Assembly: GCA_030018495.1 (NCBI GenBank)
Contig: JASEFS010000002.1
Location: 1-64,000 of the forward strand
Reading direction: 5' to 3'
DNA from: Deltaproteobacteria bacterium
GTDB lineage: Bacteria; Desulfobacterota; Desulfobaccia; Desulfobaccales; 0-14-0-80-60-11
DNA length: 64,000 bases
Each line of letters begins with the position of its first letter. Within the stretch, counting starts at the first letter, position 1. The notes below the pieces were generated by a model. That model did no database searches, was not told where the DNA came from, and was given only the letters and a program-made list of their open reading frames with translations. The translations under genes were made by a program, and so were the position numbers. This document shows, piece after piece, positions 16,560 through 27,492 of the stretch.

Positions 16560-18920
16560 ATGGCGTCGGAGCGTGACAACTTGTTAACCCAGATGGTGGA
16601 AGTAATCACTTCCACCATCAGCTTTGGGGAACGCCTGAGCAACCTGGTACACCTTTTGGGGCGCTATCTCAAAGTTGATCTGGCATTATATTTCGGGCTT
16701 GATAAGACCAAGGAAATCCTGACTCTGCAAATCAGCAGCAAGGGGGCTATTCCGCCCCACCTGCGCCTCGAATTTCATCGCGGCCAGGGAGTGGTGGGTG
16801 AAGTAGCCCAGACCCGTAAACCCAAAGTGGTTTATCGGCGCCAGGAAGGTGTGCTGGCCCTTAATGCCCCGCTGGAAAAGATTCACCCTGCCTTTAACAC
16901 CTTGGGCGCTTTCCCGGTGGCTGATGATAACTTCCTTTACGGGGTCCTGCTGCTCGTAGATCGAGAAGAACGCTCTTTCTCCAGCCCCGAACGGCACATG
17001 GTGCATTTGGCCTGCCTGATGCTGGCCGGCACGGTGCGCCAAGCCCTGCTGCAGGAAGAAGCCAAAAAGCGCATTGCCGAACTTTCCGTGCTGTTTGAGG
17101 TAGGCAAAGCCTTAAGCTCCACGGTGGAGTTGGATGAACTTCTGGAACGGGTGGTGAGCACCACCGCCAAGGTGATCAACGCCCGGGGCGCGGCCTTGCA
17201 GATTATTGACCGCATAACCGGCGAAATCCGCGTATCCTCCCAGTACGGCCAGATTCCCACCATGCACGCCCCCAATTTGGCTGAAACCCCGCAGCGCTTC
17301 CAAATGGCTGAAGTCCCTTTTCTGGAGGGGCAGACCAGGGACAGCGAAGGCCGGGTGCACTACCATTTGATCGTCCCCCTGACCTTCAAGGGCCAGCTCC
17401 AGGGAACTTTGTGCGTCTTTGACAAGCGCACCCCGAACGGCGATTACCAGGAATTCGACCCTGAGAACCGGCAACTGCTCTTCACCATGGCCGGTCTGAT
17501 CGTCAACGCCCTGGAAAATGCCCTCACCTACCAGCAAGTGGAGACCCTGGCGGAGAGAAATGAAAGAATGGTGCGCAATCTCACCGCGTTGCAGGAAATC
17601 TCCCGGGCCATGCTGACCACGGTTCAGGAGGACCGCTTGCTGGAGATCATCCTCCAGGGGCTGGTCCAGGAGCGGGGCTTGGGCTTCGACCGGGCGGTGG
17701 TCCTGATGGTGGACGAACCCCTCCAGCTTTTGCGGGGGGTGAAAGGAGCCCTGCGGCCTCGCCCTGCCGAGCCCCTGCCTTTATCCGAAGCCCTCTTGCT
17801 GCCGCTGGATAACGAGTTGAATGTATCCGACTGGCAGATTCCGTTGCGGCCCGACTTGGGGGCCCTGCCGCTGGCCGCTCTCCAGATGCGCCCCTATCAT
17901 ATTCACCAGCGGGAGCCGGAAACTCTGGCAACCTTAGACAAGATTTTTGACGCTCAGGAATTTTTCGTCGTACCTCTGGTGGTAAAGGATCGGGTGACCG
18001 GGGTCATCGTGGTGGATAACCAGGCTTCCGCCCGGCCCCTGGAGGCCGAGCCCCTCCACGCCCTGCAAATGCTGGCCACCCAAGCGGCCCTGGTCCTGGA
18101 AAATGCTCACCTTTACACCACCATTGAAGCCAATAACCGTGAATTGATGCTCATCAGGGAGCGCATGCTCGAATCTGACCGCCTGGCCGCTCTCAGCAGC
18201 CTGGCCTCCGGTATGGCCCATGAAATCAGAAATCCCCTGGTGTCCATCGGCGGCTTCGCCCGGCGCATCGCCAAACTGGTGGATAAGGATTCCCCCTTGC
18301 GGGGCTATGTAGAAGTCATCCAAGAGGAAGTTTCCAGACTGGAAAAGCTGCTGCGGGAAATTCTCGACTTCACCGGGGAAAATCTAAGCTATTTCGGGGA
18401 CCATAACCTGGAGGAGCTTATCGAAGACACGCTTCTCCTGGTTCAGCGCGATCTGGAGGCCAGTCATATCAAGGTAGTCAAAGAATTAGGCGAATTGCCC
18501 CGCCTGCATTGTGATGACCGCCAGATCAAGCAGGTCTTTTACAATCTTTTTCAAAATGCCCGGCAGGCCATGCCGAACGGTGGCACCCTTACCATAAAGA
18601 CGTACCCCGTCGAAAAAGAGGACGGCCTTTATGCCGCAGCCGCCATCGCCGATACGGGCGGCGGCATTCCCTTGGAAGTGCTTCACAATATTTTCAACCC
18701 TTTCTTTTCCACCAAGGATTACGGCACCGGTCTGGGCCTTTCAATCGCCCAGCGCATTGTGTCACGCCACTATGGCCAGATTGAAGTGAAAAATGAACTG
18801 GGCAAAGGTGTAACTTTTATTGTTACCCTGCCCGTAGCCAAATACTGTCTGGTGAAAGATGCCGACCGCGGTACGGCCGCGGCCAGTGCCATCAACGTTC
18901 AATCGGGAGGAAGGCGATGA
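16560..18920 (+). CDS. GAF-domain sensor histidine kinase
   Basis: A 786-aa soluble kinase with no transmembrane segment. Three GAF-like modules occupy roughly residues 18-155, 178-325 and 345-525. They are followed by a HisKA domain with the phospho-acceptor H554 (GMAHEIRNPL) and a HATPase domain (N box FYNLFQNARQA, G1 DTGGGIP, G2 GTGLGLS). The signal it senses is unknown; cytoplasmic GAF domains suggest a small ligand or redox cue. Its start is 6 bases after glgA, and its end overlaps the response regulator by 4 bases, so the two are very likely partners. Confidence 0.92.
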   Translation: MASERDNLLTQMVEVITSTISFGERLSNLVHLLGRYLKVDLALYFGLDKTKEILTLQISSKGAIPPHLRLEFHRGQGVVGEVAQTRKPKVVYRRQEGVLALNAPLEKIHPAFNTLGAFPVADDNFLYGVLLLVDREERSFSSPERHMVHLACLMLAGTVRQALLQEEAKKRIAELSVLFEVGKALSSTVELDELLERVVSTTAKVINARGAALQIIDRITGEIRVSSQYGQIPTMHAPNLAETPQRFQMAEVPFLEGQTRDSEGRVHYHLIVPLTFKGQLQGTLCVFDKRTPNGDYQEFDPENRQLLFTMAGLIVNALENALTYQQVETLAERNERMVRNLTALQEISRAMLTTVQEDRLLEIILQGLVQERGLGFDRAVVLMVDEPLQLLRGVKGALRPRPAEPLPLSEALLLPLDNELNVSDWQIPLRPDLGALPLAALQMRPYHIHQREPETLATLDKIFDAQEFFVVPLVVKDRVTGVIVVDNQASARPLEAEPLHALQMLATQAALVLENAHLYTTIEANNRELMLIRERMLESDRLAALSSLASGMAHEIRNPLVSIGGFARRIAKLVDKDSPLRGYVEVIQEEVSRLEKLLREILDFTGENLSYFGDHNLEELIEDTLLLVQRDLEASHIKVVKELGELPRLHCDDRQIKQVFYNLFQNARQAMPNGGTLTIKTYPVEKEDGLYAAAAIADTGGGIPLEVLHNIFNPFFSTKDYGTGLGLSIAQRIVSRHYGQIEVKNELGKGVTFIVTLPVAKYCLVKDADRGTAAASAINVQSGGRR

Positions 18921-19270
18921 AAAAAATTCTTGTGGCTGACGATGAGATGAGTATTCGCCTCCTTTACAGTGAAGAGCTTAAAGAGGAAGGATACGAGGTC
19001 TACCTGGCTTCAAACGGTAAAGAAGCGCTGGAGATCGTGGACAAAATACCCTTGGACCTGGTGATTCTGGACATCAAGATGCCGGAGATGGACGGAATTG
19101 AAGCGTTGCGCCAAATTAAGGAGCGGAAGCCGAATCTGCCCGTTCTCCTGAGTACTGCCTATGGGGAATACAAGCAGGACTTCGCCACCTGGGCCTCAGA
19201 TGAATATCTCGTCAAATCATCCGACCTGGAGGATCTTAGAGCAACGGTAAAGCGGTATTTAAAGGACTAA
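18917..19270 (+). CDS. Single-domain response regulator (CheY-like)
   Basis: A 117-aa receiver domain with the acidic pair D8-D9, phospho-acceptor D52, a conserved Ser/Thr in LLSTAY and the lysine of YLVKSS. It has no output domain, so it acts by protein contact or as a phosphorelay step. The ATGA overlap with the upstream kinase gene points to translational coupling. It is the likely target of that kinase; its downstream partner is not visible. Confidence 0.93.
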   Translation: MKKILVADDEMSIRLLYSEELKEEGYEVYLASNGKEALEIVDKIPLDLVILDIKMPEMDGIEALRQIKERKPNLPVLLSTAYGEYKQDFATWASDEYLVKSSDLEDLRATVKRYLKD

Positions 19271-19284
19271 TGCGGAGGGTTTTT

Positions 19285-19530
19285 ATGGCCAAGGCTAAAG
19301 CCATAGGTTTCGCCCTGATATTTGCCTCATTGGTGCTGTTCGCCTACCAGAATTGGATTTATCCGGCGCCGCCTATTAAATTTTTATTCTATACTTTGCC
19401 CCTTATACCCCATTCTTTACTCATATTCAGCTGTCTGCTCATCGGATTTGTATTCGGCTGGGTGACCCATTTCCTCAAAGCCAGGAGAGCTGAAAGGGGC
19501 ACAGCCTCTAACTTGGGTGATAGGTCTTAA
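19285..19530 (+). CDS. LapA/DUF1049-like small membrane protein
   Basis: About 81 aa with two transmembrane helices (roughly residues 5-22 and 40-62) and a basic cytoplasmic tail (KARRAERG), the plan of LapA-domain proteins involved in envelope and LPS assembly. The ATG at 19285 is preferred because GGAGGG lies six bases upstream; an in-frame ATG at 19270 overlaps the response-regulator stop. It is the last gene of the galT-glgA-kinase series. The family assignment rests on topology and short motifs. Confidence 0.7.
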   Translation: MAKAKAIGFALIFASLVLFAYQNWIYPAPPIKFLFYTLPLIPHSLLIFSCLLIGFVFGWVTHFLKARRAERGTASNLGDRS

Positions 19531-19720
19531 GGTCACCTGTTGCGGGACAATTCCCGCGCCCGCCGAAACTCGCGATTACAAGCTTTTCAAGGACGGCGGC
19601 AGCAATGCCGTGTTCAGACTTGCTGCGGAGACAAGCCGGAGCGCCTGCCCTCGAATTTCAGGCAAGAAGTAAAAGTATTTGGTGGAAACCAGGCGAAAGC
19701 CTATACCATGCCAAACTTGA

Positions 19721-20149
19721 TCAGGGCCGGCTTCTCTCGATAAGATCTTTCACTTCCTTGGGATTTGGCAGACCGAACCAGAACATTTCCGGACCTTCGC
19801 CCCTGGGCAGAATCCTGACATTGCCCACCCGGAGCATGGTCTGAGTGAACCCCCTTGTCACCTGGATTTCGCCGATATCCTTCCAGGCCATATCCTGTCG
19901 GCGATCTGGCCAACGCCAGACTTTGCTGAGGCCCTGATCCGTGAGATGATACTCCTGATTCCATTGATAAATCACGGCGCCAGCGACAATCACCCCCAGG
20001 ATAAACCCCAGCCAGGGGGGTAGACCCAACTCAGGATTGATCAGGGGCCCCAGGAAAAAAACAGCCATAGCCACATAATATACGAAAAAAGCCCGTGGGG
20101 TCGGCCGCCAGATGCGCGCCTCCAGATAAATCTCAGTGGATGAAGACAT
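19721..20149 (-). CDS. Membrane protein with a bacterial PH-like domain
   Basis: From the ATG at 20149 (GGGAGTG just upstream) the protein has 142 aa. Two hydrophobic segments (about residues 20-40 and 45-63) are followed by a beta-rich domain (YHLTDQGLS, DIGEIQVTRG) of the bPH_2 type. Such proteins sit at the membrane with the domain in the cytoplasm; no specific role is known. It lies 56 bases after acyP and may be cotranscribed with ligA and acyP. Confidence 0.7.
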   Translation of the reverse strand: MSSSTEIYLEARIWRPTPRAFFVYYVAMAVFFLGPLINPELGLPPWLGFILGVIVAGAVIYQWNQEYHLTDQGLSKVWRWPDRRQDMAWKDIGEIQVTRGFTQTMLRVGNVRILPRGEGPEMFWFGLPNPKEVKDLIERSRP

Positions 20150-20205
20150 CACAGACACTCCCTTAGTGCAGAAAAAGCCAAACCACGCGGCTCTTCCAAT
20201 CTCCA

Positions 20206-20486
20206 TTAATAAGCGATTCTGAAATCATCCAGGTCACCCTGATAAGGCTGCCAGTTTACCAGGACCTCATCCACCGAAGCATACGGCGGGCCCTTGTGGC
20301 ACCAGCCGATCATGTCTTCGATGGCGGACCGCTTGCCTTCGAACACCGCGGCCACCCGCCCGTCCGGCAGGTTTTTGACCCAGCCTTTCAATCCCCGGGC
20401 GCGGGCCTGGTCCCGGGTGTGAGCGCGGAAAAACACCCCCTGAACCCTGCCGCTGATCAACACCTGGGCTCTCGCCTGTTCCGACA

Positions 20487-20487
<1 letters not shown>
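20206..20487 (-). CDS. acyP: Acylphosphatase
   Basis: A 93-aa enzyme that hydrolyses acyl phosphates. The signature GRVQGVFFR contains the phosphate-binding R21, and GWVKN gives the catalytic N39. The ATG at 20487 shares one base with the ligA stop (TGATG), with AAGGAG six bases before it, so translation is coupled to ligA. Confidence 0.94.
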
Positions 20488-22815
<2,328 letters not shown>

Positions 22816-22944
22816 TTAACTAAGACGCCTCAGGATCAAATTTCGCAACCGCTGCTGTCTCTTAGTCCTGATGCCGTTAATGATCAGCAAAGCCAGACCG
22901 GCAACTCCGAAGAAAATCATCAACCACAACGGTTCCACCTTCAT
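22816..22944 (-). CDS. 42-aa single-span membrane peptide
   Basis: A short gene with an excellent ribosome site (GAGGAGG, then AAAA before the ATG at 22942-22944). The product starts MKVEPLWLMIFFGV, has one hydrophobic helix (about residues 6-23) and a strongly basic tail with a possible amphipathic helix (RTKRQQRLRNLILRRLS). The topology would put the tail in the cytoplasm. It lies 51 bases after the small DHp-domain gene on the same strand, so the two are probably one operon. No family is recognised. Confidence 0.65.
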   Translation of the reverse strand: MKVEPLWLMIFFGVAGLALLIINGIRTKRQQRLRNLILRRLS

Positions 22945-22995
22945 TTTTTCCTCCTCGTTGGCACTGAATCAAAGCGATGCCGGTTGGGTCGCTGG

Positions 22996-23262
22996 TTAAT
23001 TACAACGGGGACAAATTAAGTCCCTGTCAGGAAAATCATTTTCGGCTTTCTGCGAGGCTTCCCGGGCTATTTCCCGGATGTGGGCGATAATCTCGAGAAC
23101 CTGCTCGAGCTTATCGCTGATGGTCTGAATCTCTTCATAAAGCGGGTCCTGGGGCTGCTGTTCGATTAACAGCAGGTCTATCAGGCCGGTGACCGTAGCC
23201 AGGGGTTGGGCCAGTTCGTGGAGGGAGCGCCGAATATTCTTGAGAGCGTCGGAATTCTGCAT
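22996..23262 (-). CDS. Stand-alone histidine-kinase dimerisation (DHp-like) protein
   Basis: An 88-aa, all-helical protein. Residues 8-70 look like a HisKA/DHp hairpin with an H-box (SLHELAQPLATVTGLIDLL, His15) and a second long helix, but no ATPase domain follows in this gene or beside it. It ends in CPRCN, a C-x2-C pair that could bind metal. It may be a phosphotransfer or anti-kinase protein that pairs with a separate kinase. The His is followed by Glu and then Pro five residues on, as in true H-boxes. Function is inference. Confidence 0.65.
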   Translation of the reverse strand: MQNSDALKNIRRSLHELAQPLATVTGLIDLLLIEQQPQDPLYEEIQTISDKLEQVLEIIAHIREIAREASQKAENDFPDRDLICPRCN

Positions 23263-23466
23263 ATCTGCACCTGAGCATGGGTTTTATATCGGCTTCGGGC
23301 TCTTAAAGAGCAAAAACCAGGCCAAAGCGGAAAAAATGGAAAAATAGTTATGACAGAAGGCAGGTGGGCGGCAGGGAACTCGAGGGGAGGGCAGGGGGCC
23401 TGTGGTTTCCCGGAGCTCTCCTCGAAACCAGGCTATTTCATGTGATGAATGGAGGATAGGATAATG

Positions 23467-24381
23467 CTAATCTCTCGGCACGGCCAGCATGCGCTCCACC
23501 GCCTTGCGAGCCTTGAGGCGGATGTCATCCGGCAGCGTGATCTGATAGCGATTTTCCTTCAAGGCGAGCACAATATCGTCCAGACTGATGCGTTTCATGT
23601 CCGGACAGAGAAGGTTTCTGGAGGGAGAATAAAAGATCTTTTCCGGATTTTGCTTTTGTAAGGTATGGAGGATGCCCATTTCGGTGCCGATAATGAATTC
23701 CATGGCCGGGGACTGGCGCACGTAAGCCAGCATCCCGCTGGTGCTGCGGATCGCGTCCGCCAGGGCCAGGACTTCGGGACGGCATTCCGGATGCGCCAGA
23801 AACAGCGCCTCCGGGTGCGCGGCCCGGCAGTCCTGGACTTCCCTGGCAGTCAGGGCATCGTGGATATTGCAGCAGCCCTCCCAATAAAGAACTTCCTTAT
23901 CGGTACGGGCGGCGGTGTAAAGGGCCAGGTTGCGGTCCGGCACCATCAAAACCCTGGATTCCGTCAGGGAATTGACAACCTTGACCGCGTTGGCCGAGGT
24001 GCAGCAGATGTCGCTTTCCGCCTTGACCGCGGCGCTGGAATTCACGTAGGTGACCACCGGCACTCCCGGCAGCTGCGCTTTCCGTGCTTTCAGGGCCTCC
24101 GGGGTAATGGTATCGGCCATAAAGCAGCCGGCATCCAGGCGCGGCAGCAGTACGGTTTTGTCAGGGCACAGGATGGCCGCGGTCTCGGCCATGAAATGAA
24201 CCCCGGCGAAGACGATTACTTCCGCCGGGGTCTTGGCCGCGGTGATGGAAAGGGCCAGCGAATCCCCTAAAAAATCAGCAATATCCTGGATTTCCGGGGG
24301 CTGGTAATTGTGGGCCAAAAGGATGGCGTTGCGCCTGGCCAGCCAGTCTCGCACCAGCTGTTGTTGGTCGGTCAAGGTCAT
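23467..24381 (-). CDS. nadA: Quinolinate synthase
   Basis: NadA condenses iminoaspartate with dihydroxyacetone phosphate to quinolinate in NAD synthesis, using a Fe4S4 cluster. The 304-aa protein shows the three cluster cysteines at C86 (DAGCFMAD), C170 or C171 (EGCCNIH) and C259 (NLLCPDMK), with AHNYQPPE near the N-terminus. The ATG at 24381 has no clear Shine-Dalgarno; a 16-bp palindrome lies just upstream. Its partner nadB is 17 kb away in this window, so the two are not in one operon. Confidence 0.96.
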   Translation of the reverse strand: MTLTDQQQLVRDWLARRNAILLAHNYQPPEIQDIADFLGDSLALSITAAKTPAEVIVFAGVHFMAETAAILCPDKTVLLPRLDAGCFMADTITPEALKARKAQLPGVPVVTYVNSSAAVKAESDICCTSANAVKVVNSLTESRVLMVPDRNLALYTAARTDKEVLYWEGCCNIHDALTAREVQDCRAAHPEALFLAHPECRPEVLALADAIRSTSGMLAYVRQSPAMEFIIGTEMGILHTLQKQNPEKIFYSPSRNLLCPDMKRISLDDIVLALKENRYQITLPDDIRLKARKAVERMLAVPRD

Positions 24382-24389
24382 GGACAGCT

Positions 24390-24405
24390 TAAAGTATATA
24401 CTTTA
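24390..24405. promoter_or_regulatory. 16-bp perfect palindrome at the nadA promoter
   Basis: TAAAGTATATACTTTA reads the same on both strands and ends eight bases before the nadA start codon. On the minus strand it contains a -10-like TATACT. Transcription from it would give a nearly leaderless nadA mRNA, which agrees with the absence of a ribosome site. It could also be an operator; it does not match the NrtR box I know. Confidence 0.45.
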
Positions 24406-24453
24406 TTAAGCAAGGAAAGTCATCACCCCAAAGCTTTGGCCTGGAAAAATCCG

Positions 24454-25131
24454 TTAACCCGGAGTCTCCTTTACCACCTGTACCCCTGGGGGCGGCGTGA
24501 AGGTGTAAAAGCCGGGCGAAGCCTTGAAGTCCATCTGAATGCCGGAAAAGGTGAAACGAGTCTCTTCCCCCAGCGCATTGGAAAAAGCAAGTCCCTCCAC
24601 CCGGTAAGTTATCGGGTCAACCGTCAGAGTCAGGTCCTTCAATTCCATCTGGGGCTTGACAGGCTTCAGATTGAGGCTGTAGGGAGACCCTTCCCCGGGG
24701 GGTCTGTGCCACGATATTTTAAATTCCTGGCTGAGTTGGCCCATGCCGGAGAAAAAACGCATCACCAAATCGGAGCGCAGCACCTGTTTCAACGGGTAAA
24801 CCATGACTATCCGGTCCTGGGGCTGATATATCCATACCTGGGAGCCGTCCGAGATTACATCTTTCCTTTGGGCGGGAGGGGTCTTGTACTCCCAGCGCAT
24901 CTTGAGGGGCTTTTGAAAATGCACCAGGCCCTCCGCCATATCCCCCTGGCTGGAACCCTTCAGGCGGGTTTCCTGTTTGAACCAGGCTTTGAAGCCGCCG
25001 GATTTATCATATTGCGCCTGAACCTTGGCGATGACTTCCTGGGGAGTCTGGGCGGCGGCCGGCAGGACAGCGGCGGCCAGATAAAGTATGGTTGCCCACA
25101 GGATAAGGCCGGCGCGGCAAATATTTATCAT
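24454..25131 (-). CDS. lolA: Outer-membrane lipoprotein carrier protein
   Basis: LolA ferries lipoproteins across the periplasm from LolCDE to the outer membrane. I prefer ATG 25131 because GGAG lies six bases upstream; it gives 225 aa with a signal peptide ending in AAAQ. The beta-sheet core is recognisable (VHFQKPLKMRWEYKTP, VWIYQPQ, LTLTVDP), as is a LolA-type C-terminal region. No lolB or lolCDE gene is beside it. It is 72 bases upstream of nadA on the same strand. Confidence 0.9.
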   Translation of the reverse strand: MINICRAGLILWATILYLAAAVLPAAAQTPQEVIAKVQAQYDKSGGFKAWFKQETRLKGSSQGDMAEGLVHFQKPLKMRWEYKTPPAQRKDVISDGSQVWIYQPQDRIVMVYPLKQVLRSDLVMRFFSGMGQLSQEFKISWHRPPGEGSPYSLNLKPVKPQMELKDLTLTVDPITYRVEGLAFSNALGEETRFTFSGIQMDFKASPGFYTFTPPPGVQVVKETPG

Positions 25132-25307
25132 AAGTTTCTCCATATATGGGTGGTAGGGTGGTGCAGCTTGTTGGTCCGAGAAAAAGGAGCAAGGCCCGAA
25201 TTGCAGCCCGCTTTTTTTCTGCGGTATTTATTATACTATTATAACTTGGCATTTGGCCAAATCATCATTGACTTTGTGCCGGGATTAGGATTAATTCAGG
25301 AAGGCTG

Positions 25308-26366
25308 ATGAAAGCGTGTATCGACGATTTCGACTACCCTTTGCCTCCCGAACTGGTGGCCCAATACCCCGTCGAGCCGCGGGACGCCTCGCGACTGTTG
25401 GTCCTCGACCGCCAAACCGGGGAGGTGCACCACGCCGGGTTTGGGGACTTGCCTCAATGGTTAGACGCCGGCGACCTCCTGGTGGTTAACGACACCCAGG
25501 TTTTCCCGGCCAGGCTCACGGGGTTCAAGGACACCGGGGGCAAAGTGGAATTGCTCTTGCATGGCCTTCCCCAACCGGAGGGTAACGGGGGGGTGCCGAA
25601 AAAGGCCCGGGCCCTGGCCGGGTATCGGGCTCGACGCCGTTTGCGCCCCGGCCAGGTGATAACATTCGGAAAGGGTCTGTCCGCGGAAATTACGGCCCTG
25701 CCCCAGCCCGGGACGATGGAGGTGCGCTTCCGGTGTGACGCGGGCGATGTCGGCCAAAAAATACTGGCATCAGGAGAAGTGCCGCTGCCGCCTTACATCC
25801 GGCGGAAGGCGGAACCTTCCGACCAGAACCGTTATCAGACTATATTTGCCCGCCGTCCCGGGGCGGTGGCCTGCCCCACCGCGGGACTGCATTTCACCGA
25901 TGAAATACTTGAAAAATTAGCGCGACAGGGCATCAAGACGGTCAATATCACCCTGCACGTGGGGCCGGGCACCTTCACGCCGGTGCGCCTCTCCAACTAC
26001 ACCGAACACCGGCTGGCGCCGGAATATTTCAGCCTGTCCGCCGAAGCCGCGGCTCGTCTTAATGAGGCCCGCCGGCAGGGCAAGCGCCTGTTGGCCGTGG
26101 GAACCACCACGGTGCGGGTCCTGGAATCCTGCCTGACCTCTCAAGGCTTCGCGGCTGGAGAGGGCTGGTGCGACCTCTTTATTTATCCCGGCTACCGGTT
26201 TAAGGCCGTTGACCGGCTCATTACCAATTTCCACCTGCCCCGCTCCACTCTGCTTCTTCTGGTAAGCGCGTTCGCAGGCCGGGAGCTGATCATGCAGGCT
26301 TATGAAAAGGCCGTCAAGGCGCGCTACCGCTTTTACAGTTACGGTGACTGCATGCTGATTCTCTAA
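25308..26366 (+). CDS. queA: S-adenosylmethionine:tRNA ribosyltransferase-isomerase
   Basis: QueA adds the cyclopentene ring of queuosine to preQ1-modified tRNA. The 352-aa sequence shows YPLPPELVAQYP at the start, VNDTQVFPARL, TAGLHFT and LITNFHLPRSTLL, all family hallmarks. AGGAAGG precedes the ATG at 25308. tgt follows one base after the stop, as expected for consecutive queuosine steps (Tgt acts first, then QueA). Confidence 0.97.
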   Translation: MKACIDDFDYPLPPELVAQYPVEPRDASRLLVLDRQTGEVHHAGFGDLPQWLDAGDLLVVNDTQVFPARLTGFKDTGGKVELLLHGLPQPEGNGGVPKKARALAGYRARRRLRPGQVITFGKGLSAEITALPQPGTMEVRFRCDAGDVGQKILASGEVPLPPYIRRKAEPSDQNRYQTIFARRPGAVACPTAGLHFTDEILEKLARQGIKTVNITLHVGPGTFTPVRLSNYTEHRLAPEYFSLSAEAAARLNEARRQGKRLLAVGTTTVRVLESCLTSQGFAAGEGWCDLFIYPGYRFKAVDRLITNFHLPRSTLLLLVSAFAGRELIMQAYEKAVKARYRFYSYGDCMLIL

Positions 26367-26367
26367 A

Positions 26368-27492
26368 ATGTTTAGGTTTGTTCTCAAAAAATCCGCCGGC
26401 CCGGCCGGGCCGCGCCTGGGGGAACTCCACACCGCCCACGGAATAGTGGAAACTCCGGCCTTCATGCCGGTTGGCACCTACGGCACCGTCAAGACCATGA
26501 CCCCGGAAGAGCTTATGGAGCTGGGAGCCCAAATTATTCTGGGCAACGTGTACCACCTCTTCCTCCGGCCCGGGGTCGAACTCATCGCCGGGCTCGGGGG
26601 CCTGGGCCGGTTCATGAATTGGCCCGGTCCCATTCTTACGGACTCCGGCGGCTATCAAATTTTCAGCCTGGCCCAATTCCGGCAAATATCGGAAGAAGGG
26701 GTGCTGTTCCGCTCTCATTTGAACGGCGATAAGCATTTCCTGACTCCTGAGAAAGTGGTGGCCTTGCAGGAGGCCCTGGGTGTGGATATCATGATGTGCC
26801 TGGACGAGTGCCCGCCTTTTCCCAGCCCGGAGAAGGAGGTCCGGCGCGCCGCAGACCTGACGTACCGCTGGGCGGCCCGTTCCCTGGCGGTCTGGAACCG
26901 GGACCGGGCCGCGCTCTTCGCCATAGTCCAGGGCGGCATGCTCCCTGAGTGGCGCCGGGAGCAGGCCCAAGCCCTGCGGGAACTGGACTTCTCCGGCTAC
27001 GCCTTGGGCGGCCTGAGCGTGGGCGAAGACAAGGACACCACCTTCGCCATGGCCGAGGCCGCAGTGTCGGAGCTGCCCCAGGACAAGCCCCGCTACCTCA
27101 TGGGCATGGGCCTGCCCGAAGATTTGGTGGAAGGCGCGGCCCGGGGGGTGGATATGTTCGACTGCGTCATCCCCACCCGGAATGCCCGAAACGGCCAGGT
27201 GTTCACCGAGGCCGGGGCGCTCATGCTGAGAAACGCCGAATTTGCCCGGGACCCTGAGCCGATTTCCTCAACTTGCGGCTGTTACACCTGCCGTCATTAC
27301 TCCCGGGCCTACCTGAGGCATCTTTTCATGTGCCGGGAGATTCTAGCCTATCGCCTTTTGACCCTGCATAATTTATATTATTATTTTAACCTGATGGCTC
27401 AAATTCGGGATGCGTCGGCTGCCGGCCGGTTTGCCGCGTTCCGCCAGGAGTTCTACCGAAAACGCCAGAATGGAGGAAAATCGAGTGGTTAA
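26368..27492 (+). CDS. tgt: tRNA-guanine transglycosylase
   Basis: Tgt swaps guanine 34 for preQ1 in GUN-anticodon tRNAs. The 374-aa TIM-barrel protein has PAFMPVGTYGTVK, the catalytic aspartate in LTDSGGYQIFSL, FDCVIPTRNARNG, and the zinc site C-x-C-x2-C near residue 302 (CGCYTCRHYSRAYL) with a downstream histidine. Its end overlaps the probable yajC start by 8 bases. Confidence 0.97.
   Translation: MFRFVLKKSAGPAGPRLGELHTAHGIVETPAFMPVGTYGTVKTMTPEELMELGAQIILGNVYHLFLRPGVELIAGLGGLGRFMNWPGPILTDSGGYQIFSLAQFRQISEEGVLFRSHLNGDKHFLTPEKVVALQEALGVDIMMCLDECPPFPSPEKEVRRAADLTYRWAARSLAVWNRDRAALFAIVQGGMLPEWRREQAQALRELDFSGYALGGLSVGEDKDTTFAMAEAAVSELPQDKPRYLMGMGLPEDLVEGAARGVDMFDCVIPTRNARNGQVFTEAGALMLRNAEFARDPEPISSTCGCYTCRHYSRAYLRHLFMCREILAYRLLTLHNLYYYFNLMAQIRDASAAGRFAAFRQEFYRKRQNGGKSSG

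Noticed and set aside
19531-19720. Short open frame with DYKLFKDGGSNAVFRLAAE between the LapA-like and PH genes
   Set aside because: About 45 codons without a start codon or ribosome site. It might be a gene fragment, but I could not match it to a family.
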